DNA of 64,000 bases from contig CP067345.1 of NCBI GenBank assembly GCA_020641055.1, positions 450,001 to 514,000 of the forward strand, given 5' to 3'. The stretch comes from Clostridioides sp. ES-S-0010-02. GTDB taxonomy: Bacteria > Bacillota > Clostridia > Peptostreptococcales > Peptostreptococcaceae. The notes under the pieces were generated by a model. It had not been told where the DNA came from, searched no databases, and was given only the letters and a program-made list of their open reading frames with translations. The position numbers were made by a program, and so were the translations under genes. This document shows positions 47,746 to 56,568 of the stretch, piece after piece. Each line of letters starts with the position of its first letter. Positions within the stretch are counted from its first letter, which is position 1.

Positions 47746-48201
47746 ATAGATGAGATAGATTTAAAAATAATTAATTCTCTAAAAAAGAACAGTAGAGCCT
47801 CAACTTCTGAAATAAGTAGACAAGTTAATCTATCAATACCAGCAGTTTCAGAGCGTATAAAGAAAATTGAACAGTCAAATATAATTCAAAAGTATACTAT
47901 TCAAATCAATCGAGAAAAAACAAAGTATAAACTTTTAGCTTTCGTATTTATCAATACAGATTTATCTAAAAGTATAGAAGAGTTTAAGAAGACTATGTTG
48001 GAGTATGACACTGTATTAGAATGTCATCACATTTCAGGAGAATATGATTATTTAATAAAGGTATTAGCAGAGGATACAAATGAACTTGAAGAATTTATAT
48101 CAATAACTTTGAAAAAAATTAGAGGAATCCAGAAAGCTAATACAACCATTGTTTTATCAACAATTAAAGAGGAAATTAATACAATCAAAGATATTTTTTA
48201 G
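47746..48201 (+). CDS. Lrp/AsnC-family regulator with apparent ATA start codon
   Basis: The translation from 47746 reads IDEIDLKIINSLKKNSRASTSEISRQVNLSIPAVSERIKKIEQSNIIQKY, a full Lrp/AsnC helix-turn-helix, followed by an RAM-type domain (KLLAFVFINTD... CHHISGEYDYLIKVLAEDTNELEEFI). The start expected from the family falls on ATA at 47746. A perfect AAGGAGGTG stands seven bases before it; no ATG, GTG or TTG is in frame near it, and the nearby ATG at 47750 hits a stop. The length would be the usual 151 residues. Either ATA is used inefficiently or a former ATG was mutated. A DJ-1-type gene follows. Confidence 0.75.
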   Translation: MDEIDLKIINSLKKNSRASTSEISRQVNLSIPAVSERIKKIEQSNIIQKYTIQINREKTKYKLLAFVFINTDLSKSIEEFKKTMLEYDTVLECHHISGEYDYLIKVLAEDTNELEEFISITLKKIRGIQKANTTIVLSTIKEEINTIKDIF

Positions 48202-48272
48202 ATAAGCATATACTAAAATATTGATTATATTAATACCTACTTTCTTACATATTTTTAGGAGGAAAATACAAT

Positions 48273-48857
48273 ATGAAAGTTTTAGTTTTTTTAGCAAAAG
48301 GTTTTGAAACTATGGAATTTAGTGTATTTGTAGATGTTATGGGATGGGCTAGAAATGATTATGATTACGATATAGATGTAGTAACTGGTGGATTTAAAAA
48401 GCAAGTTGTAAGCACATTTAATGTTCCAGTATTAGTTGACAAAACAATAGATGAAATATGTGTAGATGATTATGATGCATTAGCTATTCCTGGAGGATTT
48501 GAAGAGTTTGGATTTTATGACGAAGCATATGATATATCTTTTTTAGACTTAATAAGAGAGTTTGATGCAAAAGGGAAGATAATTGCTACTATTTGTGTAG
48601 CAGCTTTACCTGTTGGTAAAAGTGGTGTTTTAAAAAATCGTAAAGCTACTACATATCATTTAAAAGATGGTCAAAGACAAAAACAGTTAAGTAAATTTGA
48701 TGTAAATGTAGTCAATGAGCCAATTGTTGTAGATAGAAACATTATAACTTCATATTGTCCAGAAACCGCCCCACATGTAGCTTTTAAGCTTTTAGAAATG
48801 TTGACATCTAAGGAACATATGGAAGTTGTAAAATTAGCTATGGGATTTAAATTATAA
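48273..48857 (+). CDS. DJ-1/PfpI family protein
   Basis: A 194-residue class I glutamine-amidotransferase-like fold. It has VLVFLAKGFETMEFSVFVDVM with the conserved Glu, PGGFEEFGFYDE, and the nucleophile elbow ATICVAALPVG with its cysteine. Members act as deglycases, chaperones or amidotransferase-like enzymes; the exact role cannot be told. TAGGAGGAAAA precedes the ATG. The Lrp-type regulator 71 bases upstream may control it. Confidence 0.87.
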   Translation: MKVLVFLAKGFETMEFSVFVDVMGWARNDYDYDIDVVTGGFKKQVVSTFNVPVLVDKTIDEICVDDYDALAIPGGFEEFGFYDEAYDISFLDLIREFDAKGKIIATICVAALPVGKSGVLKNRKATTYHLKDGQRQKQLSKFDVNVVNEPIVVDRNIITSYCPETAPHVAFKLLEMLTSKEHMEVVKLAMGFKL

Positions 48858-48861
48858 TAAA

Positions 48862-49185
48862 TTAAAGATTATTTAAGTAATCAGAACCCCAATCACACAT
48901 AACATCTAAAATAGGAATAATGCTTTTTCCAAAATCAGATAATGAATATTCAACTTTTGGAGGTACAACAGGATAAACAACTCTTACAATTAAGCCATCT
49001 GTTTCTAATTCACGTAATTGTTGAGTTAGCATTTTAGCAGTTGCTTTAGGTATTAATTTTTTAAGTTCATTAAACCTTAATGTGGTATCTTTAAGATGCC
49101 AAAGAATAAGTGTCTTGTATTTACCACCAATCAATGCAAGGGTTGCTTCTATAGGACAACTGTAATTACTTGAACATTTTTTCAT
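48862..49185 (-). CDS. HxlR-family transcriptional regulator
   Basis: A 107-residue MarR-like regulator: [55 protein letters not shown], and [19 protein letters not shown] are the HxlR blocks, with the redox-type cysteine before PIEATL. It is divergent from a nitroreductase gene, a typical pair in which HxlR senses electrophiles or redox change and represses the reductase. A dyad in the shared promoter region fits as operator. Confidence 0.92.
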   Translation of the reverse strand: MKKCSSNYSCPIEATLALIGGKYKTLILWHLKDTTLRFNELKKLIPKATAKMLTQQLRELETDGLIVRVVYPVVPPKVEYSLSDFGKSIIPILDVMCDWGSDYLNNL

Positions 49186-49212
49186 TTTTTTAGACCTCTC
49201 AATATATTTTGA

Positions 49213-49230
49213 AGTACCCTTTTTGGTACT
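49213..49230. promoter_or_regulatory. Candidate HxlR operator
   Basis: AGTACC and GGTACT form a perfect dyad spaced by six bases in the divergent hxlR-type/nitroreductase intergenic region. A further AGTAC half-site follows at 49252. Confidence 0.6.
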
Positions 49231-49338
49231 ATGTTACAAAAAAGTACATTATTGTAATATATAATTATAGTGATAAGATTATAGCATAGGTTAAATAAAT
49301 CATCAACTTAGCCTAATAAAATGATAGGGGGGAAATAA

Positions 49339-49857
49339 ATGAATTTTGTTGAAATCGCAAAAAAAAGATATTCTTGTCGTAATTATCAGGATAAAAAGGT
49401 TGAAAAAGAAAAACTTGAGAAAATTTTAGAAGTTGCTAGAGTAGCTCCAACAGGGGGGAATCGTCAGCCTCAAAGATTAATTGTAATACAAGAAAAAGAA
49501 GGTCTTAATAAAGTTTCTAAGGCTGCGAATATATATGATGCACCATTAGCAATTATCGTATGTGGGGATAAGGATAAAGTTTGGACAAGACCTTTTGATG
49601 GTAAACAACTTACAGATATTGATACAAGTATAGTTACTGATCACATGATGTTACAAGCAACTGAACTTGGATTAGCGAGTGTATGGGTATGCTATTTCAA
49701 TCCAGATGTAATTAGAGAAGAATTTAATTTGTCAGATAATCTTGAGCCAGTAAATATATTACTAATAGGATACGAAGTTGGAACACCAGAAAGTCCAAAT
49801 AGACATGATAAAACTCGTCTTCCTTTAAATGAAATTGTTTCTTATGAAACTCTTTAG
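49339..49857 (+). CDS. Nitroreductase family protein
   Basis: A 172-residue FMN-dependent reductase: EIAKKRYSCRNYQDKKVEKEKLEKILEVARVAPTGGNRQPQRLIV gives the FMN-binding arginine and Asn/Gln motif. DTSIVTDHMMLQATELGLASVWVCYFNPDVIREEF and NILLIGYEVGTPESPNRH follow. The family reduces nitro compounds or quinones with NAD(P)H. GGGGGGAAATAA precedes the ATG. It is probably repressed by the divergent HxlR regulator. Confidence 0.9.
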   Translation: MNFVEIAKKRYSCRNYQDKKVEKEKLEKILEVARVAPTGGNRQPQRLIVIQEKEGLNKVSKAANIYDAPLAIIVCGDKDKVWTRPFDGKQLTDIDTSIVTDHMMLQATELGLASVWVCYFNPDVIREEFNLSDNLEPVNILLIGYEVGTPESPNRHDKTRLPLNEIVSYETL

Positions 49858-49938
49858 ATATAAAAGTAAACTATCTATATGAGATATATAATGAGTTATT
49901 TTTTTAAATAAAGTTAATACTTATATAAAATTAATTTT

Positions 49939-49985
49939 AGTGAAGTATATATCTAGTTGAACAATGATGTATACTTCACTATTTT
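49939..49985. terminator. Terminator between convergent genes
   Basis: AGTGAAGTAT (49939-49948) pairs with ATACTTCACT (49971-49980), followed by ATTTTG. Confidence 0.6.
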
Positions 49986-50043
49986 GATTACTTAGAATAC
50001 CCACTAATACTTTGAATATCTGCTAAGCTTAAATTTTCATTAT

Positions 50044-50103
50044 ATTAACTAAAATACATTGATATTAACTAAAATATATTGATATTAATTAAAATACATC
50101 AAT
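50044..50103. repeat. Three tandem 20-bp repeats
   Basis: Units ATTAACTAAAATACATTGAT, with one change in the second and three in the third, run directly into the 3' end of the B3/4 gene; the last unit contains its stop codon. Confidence 0.8.
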
Positions 50104-50757
50104 TAAATCAATTTTCGAGTCTGGAAAACCGCTTAAAATATAATCCTTTATATCACTTAGGTGGTTATAAATTTGTTTTTCATAAATTCCATCAGGAGCA
50201 TATACAAAGTATAGAATATTTTTAGTTTTTTTTGTAATTTGTGTACGATTATCTGGTCCATTAAGAATACTAGATAGTATACCAAGGTTATCTGATAAAA
50301 ATAAATCGTCTTTTGTTAGAGTTTGCTTTCTTTCTCCTATACCATAAAAATGTTCATTTTCATTTGCTAAATCTATTTTTAAAGGCAATTCTATCTTATC
50401 AAGGTCATGTCCTGCTGTTAGAAGAAGATTTTTTAATTCTGCTAAAAACATTGCTTGAATAGGCAGATTTACATTTGGAATACCTTTTGATTTTAGTAAA
50501 AGGGATTCTAATTGAAGTAATACAGGATAAGTTTTTTTAAATTTTTTATAATACTTTATGTAGTTGGAAAGAGGCTCTGTTTTAATTTTTTCTTTGCGAT
50601 TGTATTCAGGGTTTTGTGCAATAATATTTTCAATTTCAGAGTTTTTAAGAAGTAAAAAATTTTCTTCATTAGGTGTTGAATAGGTCATATTTACAATCAT
50701 AACTCCAAATTTAATATTGGGATAAATTTCCTTTGTGTTACTTGATATTTCTAACAT
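50089..50757 (-). CDS. B3/B4 tRNA-binding domain protein
   Basis: A 222-residue stand-alone B3/4 domain, as found in the editing region of phenylalanyl-tRNA synthetase beta. Blocks seen: YPNIKFGVMIVNMTYS, SNYIKYYKKFKKTYPVLLQLESLLLKSKGIPNVNLPIQAMFLAELKN, AGHDLDKIELPLKIDLA and FYGIGERKQTLTKDDLFLSDNLGILSSILNGPDNRT. Such free-standing proteins are candidate trans-editing or aminoacyl-deacylase factors. It is divergent from a MocR-type regulator, a frequent pairing that suggests regulation by it. Confidence 0.85.
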   Translation of the reverse strand: MLEISSNTKEIYPNIKFGVMIVNMTYSTPNEENFLLLKNSEIENIIAQNPEYNRKEKIKTEPLSNYIKYYKKFKKTYPVLLQLESLLLKSKGIPNVNLPIQAMFLAELKNLLLTAGHDLDKIELPLKIDLANENEHFYGIGERKQTLTKDDLFLSDNLGILSSILNGPDNRTQITKKTKNILYFVYAPDGIYEKQIYNHLSDIKDYILSGFPDSKIDLIDVF

Positions 50758-50791
50758 AATTTAGACTCCTTTTAATTTTTTGTTTTATGGT

Positions 50792-50834
50792 ATAATCTTA
50801 GCAAGTAAAAATGGATTTTGTAGTTCCATTTTTA
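50792..50834. promoter_or_regulatory. Promoter and dyad in the B3/4-MocR intergenic region
   Basis: TATAAT at 50792-50797 is a good -10 box for the plus-strand gene. AAAAATGGA (50808-50816) and TCCATTTTT (50826-50834) form a dyad just downstream, suitable as operator. Confidence 0.5.
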
Positions 50835-50870
50835 TAGTAATTTTATAGAACCACTTTTGGAGGTATTAAA

Positions 50871-52277
50871 ATGTGGATTACAATTAATAGAAATAGTGGC
50901 ATATCATTGTCAAGACAAATTTATTGTGAGATAAAAGACATGATTTTAAGCGGGAGCTTAAATTTTGAACAAAAACTACCTTCATCTAGAACTTTGGCAA
51001 AAGAACTTTCTGTATCACGAAATACAGTGTTAGATGCATATAATCAATTAATTGCAGAGGGATATTTGGAAACAAGGCATGGCTATGGCACAATTATAGC
51101 CAAAGTAATATTAGACCATCAAATTGACTTTAAGTTAGACTATACTTCTGAAATTAGAGATAGTTTACATGAGTATAAACAAAATAATTATATAGATTTC
51201 TGTTCTGGAATTCCAGAATTAAAGCTATTTCCACGCAAAGAATTATCAAAGTTATATAAACAAATACTACATGATTTGTCACACTTAGATTTTAGATATA
51301 ATAGTACTGCAGGGGTGTGGAAATTAAGAGAAGAAATATCACAATATTTATTTCGTATTAGAGGAATTAGATGTAGTCCACGAAATATTATGATTGTTTC
51401 TGGTTCAACACAAGGGCTATCTTTAATATCACAAGTTTTATATAAAAATAATCAAAAAGTTATTGTGGAGGATCCTATCCACAAAGGATTGTTAAAGGTA
51501 ATTTCTACTGTGGGATATTCAGTTGTTGGGATTCAAGTGGATGATAAAGGTATAAATACTAACCTAATAAAATCTATAAAGGATGTTTCTTTTATATATA
51601 CAACACCTTCACATCAATATCCATTAGGTGGTATTTTACCAATTCAAAGAAGACTAGAACTTATTAAATATGCAGTAGAGAATAATTGCTATATAGTTGA
51701 AGACGATTATGACAGTGAATTTAGATATGAAGGTCAACCAATTAGTTCCCTCTATGAACTTAATCCAAATAAAGTAATTTATATAGGTTCGTTTAGTAAA
51801 ATACTATCTCCAGCCATTCGTATGGGATTTATGTTGTTACCAGATGATATAATAGATGACTATAAATCCTTAAAAATGTATTCTGATGTTCATACAGAAT
51901 CTATATCTCAGTATGTTCTAGCTGAATTTATTAAAAATGGAGGTTTGGAAAAACATATATTTAAAATGAAGAAGCTATATAATAGAAAGCGTAAATATCT
52001 TATTGATATTTTGAATATTGAATTTACAAATGAATTTAAAATAAAGGGGCAAGTAGCTGGGCTTCACATAGTTGTTCATTTTTATAATGTTATTTTTACT
52101 GAAAAACTAATCAATCAAATTTATAAAGCAAATATCAGGGTTTATCCTATACAGCAATATGCAATTGAGAATAAAGCAGAATATGACCATGAAGTTGTCC
52201 TAGGATATGCTCATCTTAATTTTGATGAAATTGAACAGGGAGTAAGAATGCTTAGAAAAATAATACATACAAATTAA
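50871..52277 (+). CDS. MocR/PdxR-type regulator (GntR HTH plus aminotransferase domain)
   Basis: A 468-residue fusion. Residues 1-75 are a GntR winged helix (LSRQIYCEIKDMILSGSLNFEQKLPSSRTLAKELSVSRNTVLDAYNQLIAEGYLETRHGYGT). The rest is a fold-type I PLP domain with SGSTQGLSLI, EDDYDSEFRYEG and the PLP-binding lysine in IGSFSKILSPAIRMGF. GGAGGTATTAAA precedes the ATG. PLP or an amino acid is the usual effector. Likely target: the divergent B3/4 gene and itself. Confidence 0.9.
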   Translation: MWITINRNSGISLSRQIYCEIKDMILSGSLNFEQKLPSSRTLAKELSVSRNTVLDAYNQLIAEGYLETRHGYGTIIAKVILDHQIDFKLDYTSEIRDSLHEYKQNNYIDFCSGIPELKLFPRKELSKLYKQILHDLSHLDFRYNSTAGVWKLREEISQYLFRIRGIRCSPRNIMIVSGSTQGLSLISQVLYKNNQKVIVEDPIHKGLLKVISTVGYSVVGIQVDDKGINTNLIKSIKDVSFIYTTPSHQYPLGGILPIQRRLELIKYAVENNCYIVEDDYDSEFRYEGQPISSLYELNPNKVIYIGSFSKILSPAIRMGFMLLPDDIIDDYKSLKMYSDVHTESISQYVLAEFIKNGGLEKHIFKMKKLYNRKRKYLIDILNIEFTNEFKIKGQVAGLHIVVHFYNVIFTEKLINQIYKANIRVYPIQQYAIENKAEYDHEVVLGYAHLNFDEIEQGVRMLRKIIHTN

Positions 52278-52436
52278 GATGTATTAGGAAAGGTTTTTTA
52301 CAATATCTTATTTTTAGGTATGTATTTTACTTTAGTTTTTTTACAACTCACATATTCATTTATACTACATACTTCCAGTTGTATTGTGTGGACAAATTAC
52401 TTATTGTATTCTGAAATCATCAATTAAGGAAGGTAG

Positions 52437-53189
52437 ATGAAATGTATGAATAAGATAATAGAAGTAATTAATTTGCAAAAAAGCTATGATACTTTTAAAG
52501 CTGTGAAAGGGATTGATTTTTATGTAGAGGAAGGGAATTTGTTTGCATTACTGGGAGCTAATGGTGCTGGAAAATCTACAACAATTGATATTCTTTGTAC
52601 GTTATTGAGTTATGATAGCGGAGAAGTGATTATAGATGGGCATAAATTAGGTGTAGAGGATAATAAAATTAAAGAAAAAATTGGAGTAGTATTTCAAGAA
52701 AGTATACTAGATTCACTTTTGACAGTAAGAGAGAATCTTACAATTCGTGCAAAATTTTATATCAAGAATAAAGATAAAGTAAGACAAATTGTACATAAAG
52801 CTGCTTTATCTGTAGGAGCTATGGAATTTATAGATAGACCATATGGTAAATTGTCTGGAGGTCAAAAGCGTAGGGCTGATATAGCAAGAGCTCTTTTAAA
52901 TACTCCTAAAATACTGTTTCTAGATGAGCCTACAACAGGGCTTGACCCAGAATCTAGAAAATGTGTATGGGATACTATATTAAAATTACAAAAACAATAT
53001 GGTTTTTCTATAGTTCTTACAACCCATTATATGGAGGAGGCTTCAAAAGCTGATTATATTGTAATGCTTGACTATGGTGTTATAACAGCAAAAGGTTCAC
53101 CTCATGAACTAAAATATAAATACAAAGCAAATAATTTAGATGATGTATTTTTGACTATAGTTAGAAATAGAGGTGAAAAAAATGTTTAA
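52437..53189 (+). CDS. ABC transporter ATP-binding protein
   Basis: A 250-residue ABC-2 exporter ATPase: GANGAGKSTTID (Walker A), KLSGGQKRRADIARAL (signature), ILFLDEPTTGLD (Walker B), TTHYMEEA (switch). The start is ATG 52437 or ATG 52446; the AAGGAAGG site fits either imperfectly. The permease gene overlaps its 3' end, and LytTR and DUF3021 genes follow, a common exporter-plus-regulator cluster in Clostridia. Confidence 0.9.
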   Translation: MKCMNKIIEVINLQKSYDTFKAVKGIDFYVEEGNLFALLGANGAGKSTTIDILCTLLSYDSGEVIIDGHKLGVEDNKIKEKIGVVFQESILDSLLTVRENLTIRAKFYIKNKDKVRQIVHKAALSVGAMEFIDRPYGKLSGGQKRRADIARALLNTPKILFLDEPTTGLDPESRKCVWDTILKLQKQYGFSIVLTTHYMEEASKADYIVMLDYGVITAKGSPHELKYKYKANNLDDVFLTIVRNRGEKNV

Positions 53190-54039
53190 TATAGCACAAA
53201 GAAATATAATGATTTTTTTAAGAAATAAAAGAGGAGTATTTTCATCTTTTTTAGGTGCAATAATTGTAATCAGCATCTATGTTATTTTTTTAGGAGAAAA
53301 TTTAAAGGAAGGTTATCCAAATATTAAAGATATAGACATATTAATGAATAGTTGGGCAATGGCAGGAATTATTTCTGTTGTTTCTGTAACTACAACAATG
53401 GGTTCTTTTGGAGTTACAGTATTGGATAAGGAGTTAAAAAGAAACAAAGATTTTTATTGTTCACCTGTTAAAACAAGAGAACTGGTAGGAGGATATATTT
53501 TAAGTTCATATTTAATTGGTGTAATTATGAGTATATTTACATTTATACTTGCAGAGATATATATTGTATCAAGTGGGGGACAATTTTTACCTATGCTTTC
53601 TATTATAAAGGTTATTGGTGTAATTTTATTAACCGTTTTATCATCTAGTGCAATGATATTTTTTATTGTAAATTTGTTAAATAGCATAGATACATTTTCA
53701 ACTGCTTCTACGATTATAGGTACTCTTATTGGATTCTTGACAGGAATTTATATACCTATTGGAAGCTTACCTCAAGCAGTGCAAACCCTTATAAAGTTAT
53801 TTCCAATTTCACATGGGACTGTATTGCTTAGACAAATTATTACGGAGTCTCCATCAAAAGTAACATTTGTGGATTCAACAAATGCATTAACTGAATTTAA
53901 TGAGCATATGGGAGTAACATTTGGTGGTATTGGCAGTTTGTCTGAAAATTCAATTCATATTATGTTTCTAGTTATTTCTGCAATAGTATTTTATTTTGTT
54001 ACTATACTTATGATATCAAGAAAAAATGCTAGAAATTAA
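53182..54039 (+). CDS. ABC-2 type transporter permease
   Basis: A 285-residue membrane protein with six spans. It shows FNIAQRNIMIFLRNKRGVFSSFLGAIIVISIYVIF, a central GSFGVTVLDKELKRNKDFYCSPVKTRELVGGYI loop and GTLIGFLTGIYIPIGSLPQAVQTLIKLFPISH, all typical of ABC-2 permeases. ATG 53182 is seven bases after AGAGGTG and preferred to GTG 53173. It overlaps the ATPase gene by 8 bases. Confidence 0.88.
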   Translation: MFNIAQRNIMIFLRNKRGVFSSFLGAIIVISIYVIFLGENLKEGYPNIKDIDILMNSWAMAGIISVVSVTTTMGSFGVTVLDKELKRNKDFYCSPVKTRELVGGYILSSYLIGVIMSIFTFILAEIYIVSSGGQFLPMLSIIKVIGVILLTVLSSSAMIFFIVNLLNSIDTFSTASTIIGTLIGFLTGIYIPIGSLPQAVQTLIKLFPISHGTVLLRQIITESPSKVTFVDSTNALTEFNEHMGVTFGGIGSLSENSIHIMFLVISAIVFYFVTILMISRKNARN

Positions 54040-54096
54040 TAGTAGGAAAATATACCATAGTCTTTTTATAGAAATCAAAAGAAAGGATGTGTTAGA

Positions 54097-54534
54097 GTGA
54101 AGGTAATAATTGAAACTCCCTTAGACGGAGAAGAGGATGAAATTATAATAAGATGCAGAAATATTGATGATGAAATACTTAAATTGATTTTTAACATCAA
54201 GATGCAAAGAGAGTCTCTTATAGCATATAAAAATGAACAACTCTATCGTATCAATCCTTTAGATGTCTATTACTTCGAATCTGTAGATAACCACACTTAT
54301 CTTTATTGTAAAAATGATGTTTATGAGTTTAAGAAGAAGCTTTATCAGATTGAGGAAATTTTTTTTAATAGTGACTTTCTTAGAATATCTAAGTCTGTAA
54401 TATTAAATCTTACAAAAATAGACTCAATTGTACCAGCGTTTAATGGTAGATTTGAAGTAATACTAGATAATGGTGAAAAGACAATTATTTCACGCCAATA
54501 TGTACCAATGTTGAAGAAAAAACTAAAGATATAA
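54097..54534 (+). CDS. LytTR-domain transcriptional regulator
   Basis: A 145-residue protein with GTG start after GAAAGGATGTG. The C-terminal hundred residues form a LytTR DNA-binding domain (YRINPLDVYYFESVDNHTYLYCKNDVYEFKKKLYQIEEIF... FLRISKSVILNLTKI... RQYVPMLKKKL). There is no receiver domain; the N-terminus is a short beta-rich extension. It is followed by a DUF3021 gene, with which LytTR regulators of this kind regularly pair, and probably regulates the upstream ABC exporter. Confidence 0.9.
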   Translation: MKVIIETPLDGEEDEIIIRCRNIDDEILKLIFNIKMQRESLIAYKNEQLYRINPLDVYYFESVDNHTYLYCKNDVYEFKKKLYQIEEIFFNSDFLRISKSVILNLTKIDSIVPAFNGRFEVILDNGEKTIISRQYVPMLKKKLKI

Positions 54535-54549
54535 AGGAGTTGATTGAAT

Positions 54550-54993
54550 ATGAATTTAATAAATACACTAAAGTATGTAGTTCGTTATTTTTGTATGATA
54601 ACTACAGGAGTTTTAATATCTGTTTTTACTTCTTGTTTAGTATTTAGCCCTGATGAGAAATTTAGTATAAATATTTTCCAACAGATTTTATTAATTGCAT
54701 TGGTCACATCTCTATCCACATTAATTTTTTATTCAAAACGAGAACTAGGTAGAAAAGAGTTACTAATTCGCCAAGTAATTCATATAATTTTTCTATTTGT
54801 TTTCGTTCTGTGGTTTTCATTTAAAAGTAATTGGATTGATAGTGGTCATATTTTTCAAACTCTGTTTATAGCACTATCTATATTTATTATCTATCTTTGT
54901 ATAACACTTGCTACTTGTAAAAGAGATAAGGAAGAATCTATTTTATTAAATAAAGGTTTGAAAGAATATAGGAAAAATAAAATTAGTAAATAA
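54550..54993 (+). CDS. DUF3021 family membrane protein
   Basis: A 147-residue protein with four hydrophobic spans (YFCMITTGVLISVFTSCLVF, IFQQILLIALVTSLSTLIFY, IHIIFLFVFVLWFSF, LFIALSIFIIYLCITLA) and a polar C-terminal tail. ATG 54550 is chosen over TTG 54544 because of spacing from AAGGAG. In the LytTR-DUF3021 pair the membrane protein is thought to inhibit or gate the regulator. Confidence 0.85.
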   Translation: MNLINTLKYVVRYFCMITTGVLISVFTSCLVFSPDEKFSINIFQQILLIALVTSLSTLIFYSKRELGRKELLIRQVIHIIFLFVFVLWFSFKSNWIDSGHIFQTLFIALSIFIIYLCITLATCKRDKEESILLNKGLKEYRKNKISK

Positions 54994-55127
54994 TAGCTAA
55001 GACAATTCAACAAATTATAAATTTATTATTAATTGAGTTTTTATATCAGTCATTAATTTAAGATAGCAATTTATATTAAGAAGAAAATTCTTGTATGAGT
55101 TATAATACTTAAAAGGAGATGATGAGG

Positions 55128-55610
55128 TTGAAAACAAATACAGATGTAATTATGGAAATCATTGATTATATAGAAGAACATCTTACAGAAAATCTAAATC
55201 TAGATAAAATGGCTGATGTTGCTAGTTATTCAAAATATCACTTACACAGAATGTTTACAAACATTGTGGGATGTACTATGTATCAATATATTAAAAGAAG
55301 GAGACTTACTGAAGCAGCTAGACAACTTGTATTTACAGATAAATACATTATAGATATAGCTCTTACAGTTGGATATGCTACACACCAGTCTTTCACATTA
55401 GCATTTAAAACTTTATATAAAGAATCTCCACAAGTATATAGAAGTAAAGATGAATTTTATCCTATTCAACAAAGATTTGTTTTAAATCCAAATCATCAAA
55501 TCCAAAATGTAGATTGTATTTCTTATACAAGTATTAGTTATGAACGAAGAAGAGATGAAATCAATTCTTATCTCAACTTTAATATTAATTGTGAGGTGAA
55601 AGTAGCATGA
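55128..55610 (+). CDS. AraC-family transcriptional regulator
   Basis: About 160 residues with two helix-turn-helix motifs near the N-terminus: [35 protein letters not shown] and [49 protein letters not shown]. The C-terminal fifty residues are short and of unknown function; there is no GyrI-like effector domain. TTG 55128, nine bases after AAAGGAG, fits better than the ATG codons at 55119 and 55122. The stop overlaps the clpP start (ATGA), so the two are coupled. Confidence 0.82.
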   Translation: MKTNTDVIMEIIDYIEEHLTENLNLDKMADVASYSKYHLHRMFTNIVGCTMYQYIKRRRLTEAARQLVFTDKYIIDIALTVGYATHQSFTLAFKTLYKESPQVYRSKDEFYPIQQRFVLNPNHQIQNVDCISYTSISYERRRDEINSYLNFNINCEVKVA

Positions 55611-56191
55611 GTTTAGTACCACATGTAATTGAACAGACAGGTCAAGGTGAAAGGTCTTATGATATATATTCAAAACTATTAAAAGATAGAATTATATTTA
55701 TAGGCGAAGAAATTAATGATGCTATTGCAAGTTTAGTAGTAGCTCAATTACTATTCTTAGAATCAGAAGACCCAGATGCAGATATAACTATATATATAAA
55801 TAGCCCAGGAGGGGCTGTAACATCAGGGTTTGCTATATACGATACTATGAACTATGTAAGATGTGATGTATCAACTATTTGTATTGGTATGGCTGCAAGT
55901 ATGAGCGCTTTTTTACTTTCTGGAGGTACAAAAGGAAAAAGATATGCCTTACCTAATGCAGAAATTATGATACATCAACCTATGGGTGGAGCTAAAGGGC
56001 AAGCAACAGATGTAAAAATAGCAGTAGATAATATGTTGAGAACAAAGGAAAAATTAGATAGAATTCTTTCTGAGAATACTGGAAAATCAATAGAAGATAT
56101 TAGAGTAGATACAGATAGAGATAATTTTATGACTGCAAAGGAAGCTAAAGAATATGGATTGATTGATCATATAATGGAGAAGTGTGAGTAG
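55607..56191 (+). CDS. clpP: ATP-dependent Clp protease proteolytic subunit (ClpP), probable second copy
   Basis: A 194-residue serine protease subunit that assembles with Clp ATPases. Catalytic residues are in place: Ser in [14 protein letters not shown], His in [10 protein letters not shown], Asp in [27 protein letters not shown] and [11 protein letters not shown] are also typical. GAGGTGAAAGTAGC precedes the ATG. It is not next to tig or clpX as the housekeeping clpP is in most Firmicutes; instead it is coupled to an AraC-type regulator. This fits the second ClpP isoform known in C. difficile. Confidence 0.92.
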   Translation: MSLVPHVIEQTGQGERSYDIYSKLLKDRIIFIGEEINDAIASLVVAQLLFLESEDPDADITIYINSPGGAVTSGFAIYDTMNYVRCDVSTICIGMAASMSAFLLSGGTKGKRYALPNAEIMIHQPMGGAKGQATDVKIAVDNMLRTKEKLDRILSENTGKSIEDIRVDTDRDNFMTAKEAKEYGLIDHIMEKCE

Positions 56192-56237
56192 AGTATTATT
56201 TTAAAAGCTTAATTTATAGTATATAACTAATGTCAAA

Positions 56238-56271
56238 ATAATCATGTTTAAATGAACATGATTATTTTTTT
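56238..56271 (+). terminator. Terminator after clpP
   Basis: AATAATCATGTT / AACATGATTATT perfect stem followed by seven T. Confidence 0.88.
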
Positions 56272-56357
56272 GTTTAAAAAAAGAAGTTTTTTAAAATGTC
56301 AAGTAAATAAGTAATAAATAGTAATTTTACGTATCAGTTTAGAGATTTTTTAGAGAT

Positions 56358-56410
56358 ATTAACCAATGTGGTTGCAATGATATGATAACTTATAGACCAC
56401 ACTGGTTAAT
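56358..56410. repeat. 15-bp inverted repeat without a T run
   Basis: ATTAACCAATGTGGT and ACCACACTGGTTAAT (one wobble) are separated by 23 bases. No gene or terminator signature is attached. The remaining part of 56272-56568 is AT-rich and featureless to me. Confidence 0.6.
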
Positions 56411-56568
56411 TTGCATAAGGGGTTAATTTAGATGTAAATCCTATGAACTTATGATAAAAGATAAAGAAGATTATAAATATAAGTTTATAATATATAATTG
56501 CATACTATTATGCAGATAATAAATACAAAAAATTGATATAAAAAGTTCAGTAGAAAATATTAATTTTT

